From assembly GCA_020850995.1 (NCBI GenBank), contig JADZDP010000197.1, positions 1 to 33,289 of the forward strand: a stretch of 33,289 nt of DNA, read 5' to 3'. This DNA comes from Deltaproteobacteria bacterium (GTDB lineage Bacteria; Myxococcota; UBA727; VGSZ01). Made by a program: the position numbers and the translations under genes. Below are positions 17,207-24,356 of this stretch, piece by piece (position 1 is the stretch's first letter; each line of letters starts with the position of its first letter). The notes beneath the pieces were generated by a model. It searched no databases, had not been told where the DNA came from, and saw nothing but the letters and a program-made list of their open reading frames with translations.

Positions 17207-17977
17207 ATGATCGCCGGCGCGCTCCTCCTGTTCATCGCGGCGCAAGCGCCAGCGCTCGACGCCACGCCTGCGACGTCGCAGGTCCGCATCGAGCGCGGCC
17301 CATCCGCCAAGCCGCCCACGCGCGGTGCACGCAAACGCGCGCCGCCGCCGCCACCGCGCGGGCCCATCGAGGTGCCCGTCGATATCGGCGTGGGGCCCGT
17401 GCTCCTGTGGGGCAACCCACCCGTCGGCTTCGATCAGCTCGCGCACTTCGCGCTCGGCATCGAGGCCGCCGCGGTGGTCGATCAGGAGCTGATCCGTCGC
17501 TTCGAGCGCCAGATCCCGCCGGGCCTGCGGCAGCAGGCGCGCGCCCTCGGCGAGGTGCGCGTGCGCCCCTGGTGGCTGGCGCTGGTGCCCGAGCTCATCA
17601 TCGTGTCGCCGCAGATCTGGAACACCGGCATGTATGGCGCGGTCTGGCGACCCTTCGGGCTCGGCGTGACCTTCCTCGACAAGCCCGTGCGTGTCTCGGC
17701 CAATGCCGCGCTCGATCTCGCCTATGTGTTCATCCACTCGCGCACCTTGCCCGAGCCCACGCACTTCCTGCGGCCGGGCATCAACCTCAAGCTCGACGCG
17801 GAGCTGAAGCTCACCGACACCTTGCTGGTCTCGGGCGGTTGGTCGAGCGACCTGTTCATCCCGCAGCCGCTCGGCCGCTCACCGCTCGAGGTGCTGCCGC
17901 TCGACCAAGCGTTGTGGCACCTGGGCGGGCCCTACCTGATGCTGCACTATCGCTTCCCGCTCGAGCTCTCGCTCTGA
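17207..17977 (+). CDS. Exported, probably outer-membrane barrel-like protein
   Basis: 256 residues. A short signal peptide (MIAGALLLFIAAQAPA) is followed by a basic and Pro-rich linker (about residues 35-50) and then repeated amphipathic strands ending in a C-terminal aromatic/hydrophobic strand (YLMLHYRFPLELSL), as in outer-membrane barrels. No named family was recognised. It lies 51 bases after the TrpB-like gene on the same strand. The long palindrome begins on the last base of its stop codon, so the palindrome probably marks its transcription end. Confidence 0.6.
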   Translation: MIAGALLLFIAAQAPALDATPATSQVRIERGPSAKPPTRGARKRAPPPPPRGPIEVPVDIGVGPVLLWGNPPVGFDQLAHFALGIEAAAVVDQELIRRFERQIPPGLRQQARALGEVRVRPWWLALVPELIIVSPQIWNTGMYGAVWRPFGLGVTFLDKPVRVSANAALDLAYVFIHSRTLPEPTHFLRPGINLKLDAELKLTDTLLVSGGWSSDLFIPQPLGRSPLEVLPLDQALWHLGGPYLMLHYRFPLELSL

Positions 17978-18122
17978 GAATCTGGCAGGAAATCTGCTGT
18001 GCGACCCGCTGGCTGCGTTGCGGGTCCCTCCGCTTCGGCGTCACGTACCTCGGTACGTTCGCCTCGCGGCCCCGCCCGCGCCTTGCCAGCGGGACGCTCG
18101 CGACGATTTCCTGCCAGATTCT
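17977..18122. repeat. 146-base imperfect palindrome between convergent genes
   Basis: The outer arms are perfect over 18 bases: 17977-17994 (AGAATCTGGCAGGAAATC) against 18105-18122. Further matched pairs lie inside: CCCGCTGGC (18005-18013) with GCCAGCGGG (18085-18093), and at the centre ACGTACC (18043-18049) with GGTACGT (18052-18058). The whole element could fold into one long hairpin or cruciform. It fills nearly all the space between two tail-to-tail genes, so a two-way terminator role is possible, but the length and nested design look like a dispersed palindromic repeat. It shares core words with the element at 33063-33235. Confidence 0.85.
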
Positions 18123-18138
18123 GAGCGGCGCGCGGCGC

Positions 18139-18918
18139 TCACGAGGGTGGCCGTTGCGTGGCCACCGATGCCGCCGCGGCGGCCTTCTGGCCCAGGCGAC
18201 GCGCGAGCTCGGCGGCCAAGAGCGTGTACACCGACTCGGCGTCGTGAAAGCCCGGCGTCGAGGTGCTCACCTGCTCGGTCACGGTCACGCTGTGCACCAC
18301 CGAGCCCCGCTCGCGATCGTAGACGCGCACGGTGGCGCTGGCGCTGCCGTCCGCGTTGGTGCGCGCGAAGGGCAGGTAGAGCAGGCAGGGCGCCGTGGTG
18401 CACAGCAGCAAGGGTGAGAGCAGGCCGAACACGGTGGCCGTCATGCCGAGCGTGAAGTTGCTGCGCGCGGCGTCGAGGTTGATGTGCGCGTCCTTCACCT
18501 CGACACCGACGAGGAAGCGCTCGGTGCTGCGGTTGCGCGCCAGCCAGTCGAGGCCCATCTCGCCGCGCGCGTCGAGTGGCGTCTCGCCGCTGAGGTCGCG
18601 CACCACGTTGCCGGGCGACACCGAGACGAAGCCCTCGGCGACACCGCGAATCATCAGGTTCGGCTCGACCTCACCGGTGCGCACCACGGTGGTCGACGGG
18701 TACACCATGCCGCCACCCCCGGGCGTGGCGACGTAGTTGTACTGCGTCTCGATGCGCTTGGTGTCGACCATGCCGCTCTGCACGCGTGAGTCGTAGGCGC
18801 CCACGAAGGAGACCGGCGCGGCGAATTGCGCGGAGGGCGCCTCGGCGGGCTCGACCTGGAGCGTGGCGCAGGCGAGCATGGCAGGGGCGAGCGCGAGGGT
18901 GCCGAGGCGAAGGTGCAT
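18139..18918 (-). CDS. Predicted lipoprotein, 259 residues
   Basis: The N-terminus (MHLRLGTLALAPAMLAC) is a lipoprotein signal with lipobox MLAC, so the mature protein would start at Cys17 and be membrane-anchored. The middle contains a hydrophobic Cys-containing patch (GLLSPLLLCTTAPCLLYLPF, about 170-190) that could be a membrane segment. The C-terminal part, with VTEQVSTSTPGFHDAESVYTLLAAELARRL, recalls lipoproteins with a GNA1162/DUF799-like tail helix, but this was not established. No enzyme motif was seen. Convergent with the preceding exported protein across the palindrome. Confidence 0.65.
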   Translation of the reverse strand: MHLRLGTLALAPAMLACATLQVEPAEAPSAQFAAPVSFVGAYDSRVQSGMVDTKRIETQYNYVATPGGGGMVYPSTTVVRTGEVEPNLMIRGVAEGFVSVSPGNVVRDLSGETPLDARGEMGLDWLARNRSTERFLVGVEVKDAHINLDAARSNFTLGMTATVFGLLSPLLLCTTAPCLLYLPFARTNADGSASATVRVYDRERGSVVHSVTVTEQVSTSTPGFHDAESVYTLLAAELARRLGQKAAAAASVATQRPPS

Positions 18919-18948
18919 GACGCATGAGACGCCGCGGCCGTGGGTCCG

Positions 18949-19875
18949 TCAATCGCCCGCGCCGGCTCCGCACGGCCAGCGCACAAAGGCGCGGCGCAGT
19001 GGGGCCTCGTCGAGGCGCAGGGCGAGCGCGGCAGCGTCGAGGCGCGCTCCCTGGTCACACACGCCGAGCGCGTGTCCCATCAGGCCAAGCACGCGCGCGC
19101 CCGTCAGCCCGCTCGCCAGCAGGTCGCGCACGAGCGCCGGCGCGTCGGCGCTGCGCTTGGCCAGGCGCGCGCCGGTGTCGTCGACGAGCAGCGGCACGTG
19201 TGCGAAGCGCGGCGGCGGTGCGCCGAGCGCGCGGAACAGCTGCACCTGCCGCGGCGCCGACGACAGGAGGTCACGGCCGCGCACCACCTCGGTGACCCCT
19301 TGGCGCGCGTCGTCGACCACCACGGCGAGCTGGTAGGCGATGAGCGCGTCCTTGCGTCGCACCACGAAGTCGCCGACCTCGGCCTGCACGTCCTGGGTGA
19401 ACCGGCCCTGCAGCGCGTCGTCGACGGTGACGGCGCCGGCGGGCACGCGAAAGCGCCACGCCACCGGCAGCGCGGGGTCGTCGAAGGGCAAGCCGAGCGC
19501 GCGGCAGGTCCCCGGATAGGGCGGCCCCTCCTCGCCCTCGTGGGGCGCCGAGGCCGCCCGCGCCAGGTCTTTGCGGGAGCAGCGGCAGGCGTAGAGCGCG
19601 CCGCTCGCGCGCAAGTGCGCGAGCGCCTGGTGGTAGGGCGCGAGATCGCGCGACTGCACCACGACCTCGCCGTCGAAGTCGAGGCCGAGCGCGCACAGGT
19701 CCTCGAGGATGCGCTCGGTCGCGCCCGCCACCACGCGCGGCGTGTCGAGGTCCTCGATGCGCAAGAGGCAGCGCCCGCCGGCGCGCCGGGCGCGCGCCCA
19801 GCAGCACACGGCGGCGAAGGCGTTGCCGACGTGCAGGTCGCCGGTGGGCGAAGGCGCGAAGCGACCGAGGTACAG
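18949..19875 (-). CDS. gluQ: Glutamyl-Q tRNA(Asp) synthetase
   Basis: About 308 residues if read from CTG 19875. GluQ-RS charges glutamate onto the queuosine base of tRNA(Asp), not onto tRNA(Glu). The class I signature is complete: RFAPSPTGDLHVGN (HIGH motif), RIEDLDTPR, a Cys pair in CRCSRKDL with a later PGTC, LIAYQLAVVVDDARQGVTEVVRGRDLL, and RLAKRS in place of KMSKS. The anticodon domain is absent, as normal for this enzyme. No ATG, GTG or TTG occurs between the upstream gene's in-frame TGA (19888-19890) and the HIGH motif. The only candidate is a CTG at 19875, four to five bases after GGGGGA. Starting at GTG 19809 would remove the HIGH motif. Confidence 0.85.
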   Translation of the reverse strand: MYLGRFAPSPTGDLHVGNAFAAVCCWARARRAGGRCLLRIEDLDTPRVVAGATERILEDLCALGLDFDGEVVVQSRDLAPYHQALAHLRASGALYACRCSRKDLARAASAPHEGEEGPPYPGTCRALGLPFDDPALPVAWRFRVPAGAVTVDDALQGRFTQDVQAEVGDFVVRRKDALIAYQLAVVVDDARQGVTEVVRGRDLLSSAPRQVQLFRALGAPPPRFAHVPLLVDDTGARLAKRSADAPALVRDLLASGLTGARVLGLMGHALGVCDQGARLDAAALALRLDEAPLRRAFVRWPCGAGAGD

Positions 19876-19887
19876 GCAGTCCCCCGA

Positions 19888-21270
19888 TCAGTAGCCGCGG
19901 AAGAAGCGCGCGCTGGCCTCGTCGTCGTCGTCGGGGACGAGGATGGCGGCCTCGAGGGGCGGCACGTCGAGGTGCAGCGAGCCCGAGCGCACGCGGCTGC
20001 GCCGCCCCGCCAGCACGTCCTTCAACAAGAGGCCATCGGCGAGATCGGTGATGGGCGCGAACAGCTTGCGCGTCTGCGCACGATCGCTGCGGTTGACGAC
20101 GACGATCACGGTGTCGCGCGGATCCGAGGTGACGCGCGCGAACGCGAACACCTCCCACTCGCCCTCGGGCGTCAGGTCGATGAACTCACCGGTGCGCAGC
20201 GCGGCGCGGCGCTTGCGCAGCTCGCCGAGCTGGCGGTGGAGCGCCAACGTGTCGGCGTGCCAGGTGGCTGGATCCCAGGACATCGGCGAGGTGGCGGGCA
20301 CCACGTGGGTCGCGGCGGCGCCCACCTCCTCACCAAAGAGCACGTGGGCGGCGCCGGGCAGCGTGTACGACAGCAGGGTGGCCAGCCGGACGCGCGCCGG
20401 CGTGCCCAGGATCGCGGGCAAGCGCGGCGTGTCGTGCCCCGAGAGCAGGTTCCACGATCGCTGCAGCGACTTGTCGTAGCTCCCCTGCAGATCGCGCTCC
20501 ACGCGTGCCAGCTGGCGCGCGGGGACCTCGCCCTTGACGTAGGCCAGCACGGCCTCGCGCGCGTAGTGGTTGACCACGGCGTCGAGCAGGCCGTCGCGCT
20601 GTGAGCGCGAGGCGAAGCCCTTGACGTCGCCGATGAGGTAGTGCGCGCCCTCGATGTTGCGGCTGCCGCGCTGCAGCTCGCGCATGATGGAGTAGCCGAT
20701 CTGCTCGGCACGCAAGATGCGCCACCCGGCTGCGCCGGCCCGCAGCCAGCGGTGCAGCACGCTCTCGTCGCCCGTGAACAGCCGGCGGCGCACCTCGGCG
20801 TTCTTGAGGTCGAGCTCGGGCTCCGACGGCGTGCCGTCGCGGCACGCGTAGCCCGCGCTGTGCTCGTGCGCGTCGAACGAGAAGAAGCCGCGGGTGCGCT
20901 GCTCGGGCGGTATCCGGTCGTCGTCGTCCCGCTGATTGCGCGCGCTGCCGAACCAGGGGTGGTGGTCGCTGACGTGATCGAACACGCCCATCAGCGTCAC
21001 CGACATGCCGCGTTCGGCGCACGCCTCGCACAGCACGATTAGATCGTCTTCGCTGCCAAGCTGCGGGTCGATGCGGTCGAAGTCGGTGGCGTGCAGGCGC
21101 AGCGCGTCGGCCGCCGGGAACAGCGGCGTCAAGGTGATGCCGTCGACGCCGAGGGACGCGATGTGGTCGAGCCGGTCGCGAATGGCGAGCAACGGTTTCG
21201 TCGATCCCGGCGAGAAGTACTCGGGGATGATCTCGTAGACGTGCGTGGGGCAGCGGAGCTGCAGGCTCAT
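19888..21270 (-). CDS. GH13-fold protein with lost catalytic residues
   Basis: 460 residues with the domain course of a bacterial alpha-amylase-family protein: VYEIIPEYFSPG start, GVDGITLTPLFPA, FDHVSDHHPWF (region I), PELDLKNAEVRRRL, AGWRILRAEQI (region II), YLIGDVKG (region III), LLSGHDTPRL (region IV) and a C-terminal beta domain. In active enzymes region II is GxRxD; here it is GWRIL, so the nucleophile Asp is Leu186. The region III acid is Asp215 in place of Glu. The supporting Arg184 and the His279-Asp280 pair remain. It is therefore probably a binding or regulatory protein, or an enzyme with new chemistry. ATG 21270 has GGAGG upstream. Twelve bases separate it from the GluQ-RS CTG. Confidence 0.83.
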   Translation of the reverse strand: MSLQLRCPTHVYEIIPEYFSPGSTKPLLAIRDRLDHIASLGVDGITLTPLFPAADALRLHATDFDRIDPQLGSEDDLIVLCEACAERGMSVTLMGVFDHVSDHHPWFGSARNQRDDDDRIPPEQRTRGFFSFDAHEHSAGYACRDGTPSEPELDLKNAEVRRRLFTGDESVLHRWLRAGAAGWRILRAEQIGYSIMRELQRGSRNIEGAHYLIGDVKGFASRSQRDGLLDAVVNHYAREAVLAYVKGEVPARQLARVERDLQGSYDKSLQRSWNLLSGHDTPRLPAILGTPARVRLATLLSYTLPGAAHVLFGEEVGAAATHVVPATSPMSWDPATWHADTLALHRQLGELRKRRAALRTGEFIDLTPEGEWEVFAFARVTSDPRDTVIVVVNRSDRAQTRKLFAPITDLADGLLLKDVLAGRRSRVRSGSLHLDVPPLEAAILVPDDDDEASARFFRGY

Positions 21271-21307
21271 CGCGATCCTCCCACGCCTCTCCCCACCAGC
21301 GCGCGAG

Positions 21308-22528
21308 CTACTCTCGTTCGCCGCGCGCCGCAAGCACGTCACGGGCGACGCGGTCGGCGAAGCGCGCGCCCTGCGCGCTCAAGCGGCGGCGGCGCCCGCC
21401 ATCGTCGAGGACATCGACGACGTCGCCGCGGGCGCGGGCGCGCTCGAGCGCCGGCAGTAGCTCGGACGGGTCCGCATGCCGCTGCGCCGCCAGCGCGTCG
21501 AGGTCCACGCCACGGGCCAGATCGCGCAGCCCGAAGGCCACCGCCTCGCGCAGCGCGTGTTGTGGCGCCAGGGTCTCGTCGTCGTGGGCGGCGGCACCTG
21601 GCGCGGCGAGCCAATCCGACAGACTGGCGGTGGTGTGGCGCCGCAGCACCGCGCCGCCCTCGAGCACGCGCATGGAGTGCGCGCCGGGCCCTAACCCAAG
21701 ATAAGGGCGGTGCGCCCAGTAGAGTCGGTTGTGGCGGCTCTCGTGGCCCGCGCGCGAAAACGACGACACCTCGTACTGCGCGAAGCCCCGCTCGACCAGC
21801 AAGGCCTGCATCGCTTGGTACGCATCTGCCTGTGTTTCCTCGTCGATGGGGCGGCGCGCACCGCGGGCGATCAAGCGCACCAGCGGCGTGTGGGGCTCGA
21901 GGGTGAGCAGGTACGCCGACACGTGACCAACACCCAGCGCCGCCAGCTCGTCGACGTCTTTGGCCAGGCGGCCGGCGCTCTCGCCGGGGACACCCACGAT
22001 GAGGTCCACGCCCACCAACCCGATGCCCGCCGCGCGCACGGCCGCCACCGCGGCGCGGGCCTGCGCGGCGCGGTGCGCGCGGCCGAGGTAGGCGAGCACC
22101 TCGTCGTCGAAGCTCTGCACGCCCAACGACACGCGCGTGACGCCGGCGGCGCGCCAGGCCTGCGCCACCTCGGCATCCACGTCCTCGGGGTTCGCCTCGA
22201 GCGAGATCTCCGCGCCGGGCGCGAGGCCCACGGCGCGGACCTGCTCGATGAGCTCGGCCAGCGCCGGCGGCGGCAGGGCCGACGGCGTGCCCCCCCCAAA
22301 GGACAGGCTGCCCGCTGGCCAGCTCAGCTCCCCGGCGCGGGCCGCCAGCTCGGCGCCCACCGCGGCGGCAAAGCCCTCGTCCGCCCGCCGGATCTCGATG
22401 CTGAAATCGCAATAGGGGCAGCGCCGCCGGCAATAGGGGACGTGCACGTACACGCCCGACGTGGGTACGTCGTCGGCCGACACCCCCCTCGTCACGGCGG
22501 GCGCGGTGCCTAGCTTGTACGAGGTCAT
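21308..22528 (-). CDS. hemW: HemW, heme chaperone (radical SAM)
   Basis: 406 residues. The radical-SAM cluster motif CRRRCPYCDF gives Cys33, Cys37 and Cys40, followed by FGGGTPSALPP and the ISLEANPEDV / VSLGVQSFDDEVL segments seen throughout the HemN/HemW family. It has GLGPGAHSM and the short C-terminal HemW domain. The extra N-terminal region of oxygen-independent coproporphyrinogen oxidase (HemN) is absent, which points to HemW. HemW binds heme and delivers it to respiratory proteins. The ATG overlaps the preceding gene's stop as ATGA. Confidence 0.92.
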   Translation of the reverse strand: MTSYKLGTAPAVTRGVSADDVPTSGVYVHVPYCRRRCPYCDFSIEIRRADEGFAAAVGAELAARAGELSWPAGSLSFGGGTPSALPPPALAELIEQVRAVGLAPGAEISLEANPEDVDAEVAQAWRAAGVTRVSLGVQSFDDEVLAYLGRAHRAAQARAAVAAVRAAGIGLVGVDLIVGVPGESAGRLAKDVDELAALGVGHVSAYLLTLEPHTPLVRLIARGARRPIDEETQADAYQAMQALLVERGFAQYEVSSFSRAGHESRHNRLYWAHRPYLGLGPGAHSMRVLEGGAVLRRHTTASLSDWLAAPGAAAHDDETLAPQHALREAVAFGLRDLARGVDLDALAAQRHADPSELLPALERARARGDVVDVLDDGGRRRRLSAQGARFADRVARDVLAARGERE

Positions 22529-23085
22529 CCCGCGCCGTCTGGCCCGTTGTGGCGCCGCAATCGACCCGTCTCGTCTGGATCGCCCTCGGGTCCGGCGAGG
22601 GGCGAATTCGGCCACTGCGGCCAAATTTCGCGGATCTGGCGGAGGGCGAAGCGGTGGTCGTCGACGTTCCTGGCACACACACAGGGCTCGGGCACCACCA
22701 CCTGGAGCCCGCGCGCCACCGCGTCAGCGGCCGACAGCAGCACCGAGGTGTGGGTCTCGAGCCCCACCAGCGTCAAGCGGCGCACGCGCTGGGCCTTGAG
22801 CACATCGCCGAGGTCGGTATCGAAGAACGCGCTCGGCGCCGCCTTGAAGAGCACCCGCTCGTCGCTGCGCGGGGTCAGCTCGGTGAGGATGGCCGGCGGC
22901 TCGGCCAGGTCGGGCGCCGTCATGGCGAACACCACGGGCCGCCCGCGCTCCCGGAAGTAGCGCAGCTCGCCCTGGACATAGCGCACGATGCCCGCCGCCC
23001 CCGGCACGGCGTCTGTCCCGCTGACCAGGTCGGCCGTCATGTCGAGGACCAAGAGCGCGCGGTCGCTTTCACCCACAGCGCACAT
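22525..23085 (-). CDS. Isochorismatase-fold protein lacking the catalytic cysteine
   Basis: 186 residues from ATG 23085. The cysteine-hydrolase (isochorismatase-like) fold is shown by ALLVLDMTADL (Asp15), RVLFKAAPSAFFDTDL (Lys81) and GLETHTSVLLSAADAVARG. In nicotinamidase-type enzymes the last motif carries the nucleophile cysteine (as in ETHVCV); here the aligned residue is Ser114. Asp and Lys of the triad are kept. The protein may use the serine, act like true isochorismatases that lack the cysteine, or be non-catalytic. The frame is open upstream to 23193, but that part is Arg/Pro-rich and lacks the fold. Its stop overlaps hemW (ATGA), so the two are coupled. Confidence 0.8.
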   Translation of the reverse strand: MCAVGESDRALLVLDMTADLVSGTDAVPGAAGIVRYVQGELRYFRERGRPVVFAMTAPDLAEPPAILTELTPRSDERVLFKAAPSAFFDTDLGDVLKAQRVRRLTLVGLETHTSVLLSAADAVARGLQVVVPEPCVCARNVDDHRFALRQIREIWPQWPNSPLAGPEGDPDETGRLRRHNGPDGAG

Positions 23086-23222
23086 TTTACCGGTCTCGGC
23101 GCCCGCGGGGAGAAATCCTTTGGGGGGCCCCGCCGTTTGAGCCTCATAGGGCCGCCGCCGTGGCCGCCCGCAACGCCGGACGGTCCGGCGCATCGGACGC
23201 AGGTCCGTGGCAGGAGGGCCCC
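23086..23222. promoter_or_regulatory. Divergent control region with perfect 8-base palindrome ahead of sigma factor
   Basis: CGCCGGAC (23174-23181) and GTCCGGCG (23183-23190) form a perfect inverted repeat with a one-base centre, 32 bases before the sigma-factor ATG. A related GGAC...GTCC pair follows directly (23195-23208). The spacing suits a dimeric repressor site or a short leader hairpin close to the ribosome site AGGAGG. No convincing -35/-10 pair could be named on either strand. Confidence 0.45.
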
Positions 23223-24143
23223 ATGAAGCGCACCGAGATGGCCGCCGGGGCCGAGAGCGCCACCAAGGTGCTGAACCAGCACCCCTTGCGCGCCCGCCGC
23301 CGTCCCGGCCCCCCGGGGCAGGACGTGGTGCCGCAGGCGGATCAGGATCTCGACGACGCCCACCGCGTGCTCGAGCTCATCGACGACGGCGTGTTGCCGC
23401 GCACGGGCCCGCCGCCCTTGCCGGTGCCGGTCGACGCGCTCGGCAAGCCGCGACGGCGCCTCACCGCCGAGGACGAGCAGGCGCTGGCGCAGCGCATCCA
23501 GACCTGGGGCGACGTGGACGCCCGCAACGCCTTGGTGCTGGCCAACCTGGGCCTGGTGCACTTGGTGGCGAACCAAATGCGCCGGAAGGACATCCGCTAC
23601 GAGGATCTGGTGCAGGAGGGCACGCTCGGGCTCTTGCGCGCCACCGAGACCTTCGAGCCGCACCGCAACGTGCGCTTCTCCACCTACTGCGTGTACTGGA
23701 TCCGCGCCAAGATCCAGCGCTTCCTGCAGCGCCTCGACCGCGACGACACGCCGTCCATCGCGGGCGCCGAGATGGAGACGCTGGCTGGCGGGCGGCGCCG
23801 TCGCCCGCGCGCCCGCTCGGTGTCCATCGACACCCCCGTCGACGACGACGCCGACCGCAGCGTGGGCGACGTGCTCAAGGACGCGGGCGAGCGCCCCGAG
23901 GACTTTGCGCTGCGCGTGGAGCGCGCGCGCGCCGTGACCGCGGTGCTCGACAGCATCTGCGCGGAGATCGGAGATCCGCGCCTGCGCACCATCATCGAGA
24001 AGCGCCTGCTCGCCGAAGAGCCCGAGACCCTCGCCACGCTCGGCGATCGCTTGAACCTGTCGCGCGAGGGCGCTCGCCTGCTCGAGAACAAGGTGCTGAA
24101 GCTCGCGCGACAGCGCCTGCACGAATTCCGCGATCACGCGTAG
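23223..24143 (+). CDS. RpoH-like sigma-70 family factor
   Basis: 306 residues. Region 2 lies at about 100-172: ANLGLVHLVANQM, YEDLVQEGTLGLLRA, and FSTYCVYWIRAKIQRFLQ (2.3-2.4). The linker VSIDTPVDDDADRSVGDVLKD followed by ERPEDFALRVE is the RpoH pattern. Region 4 (about 240-300) has IIEKRLLAEEPETLATLGDRLNLSREGARLLE. There is no region 1.1 or N-terminal sigma-A domain. In most sigma factors the recognition helix reads SRERVRQIE; here it is SREGARLLE. ATG 23223 has a strong AGGAGG site. A basic/Pro-rich N-terminus (1-75) is unassigned. I infer an alternative sigma factor, perhaps for stress or development, with altered -35 specificity. Confidence 0.88.
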   Translation: MKRTEMAAGAESATKVLNQHPLRARRRPGPPGQDVVPQADQDLDDAHRVLELIDDGVLPRTGPPPLPVPVDALGKPRRRLTAEDEQALAQRIQTWGDVDARNALVLANLGLVHLVANQMRRKDIRYEDLVQEGTLGLLRATETFEPHRNVRFSTYCVYWIRAKIQRFLQRLDRDDTPSIAGAEMETLAGGRRRRPRARSVSIDTPVDDDADRSVGDVLKDAGERPEDFALRVERARAVTAVLDSICAEIGDPRLRTIIEKRLLAEEPETLATLGDRLNLSREGARLLENKVLKLARQRLHEFRDHA

Positions 24144-24167
24144 CGAACGCGCCGCGGACGCCTCCTC

Positions 24168-24204
24168 ACCCCACCGCGCCGGCGCCATGGCTGGGCGGTG
24201 GGGT
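24168..24204 (+). terminator. Hairpin after the sigma-factor gene
   Basis: ACCCCACCGC (24168-24177) pairs perfectly with GCGGTGGGGT (24195-24204) around a 17-base loop that itself holds GCCATGGC. It begins 24 bases past the stop codon. No T-run follows, so it may be a terminator of the GC-rich type or a processing signal. The rest of the gap to 24356 shows nothing clear. Confidence 0.5.
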
Positions 24205-24356
24205 ATGCGCGTCTCGCCCGCTGCCACCCTTGAGGCCGCTGTGGGGTCTGGCCGGGAACCCCTTGGCCAGGAGCACGGTCGGGTTTGACCGGGGGCCGAT
24301 GTTCCTGCAACCTCGACCCTCGTCCGCCTTCTTGATCACCCCGTCCCCCGGACCCC

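Noticed and set aside
15644..17764. Upstream part of a long leftward open frame opposite the TrpB-like gene
   Set aside because: It is the antisense of a well-recognised enzyme, low in protein-like patterning; only the last 189 codons, with their own ribosome site, were kept.
23086..23193. N-terminal extension of the isochorismatase-fold protein
   Set aside because: The added residues are Arg/Pro-rich, lie over the divergent control region and precede the first strand of the fold.
24241..24320. Possible sigma-54 or sigma-70 promoter before the TPR gene
   Set aside because: TGGCC and TTGACC words are present, but spacing and partner boxes do not match either consensus.
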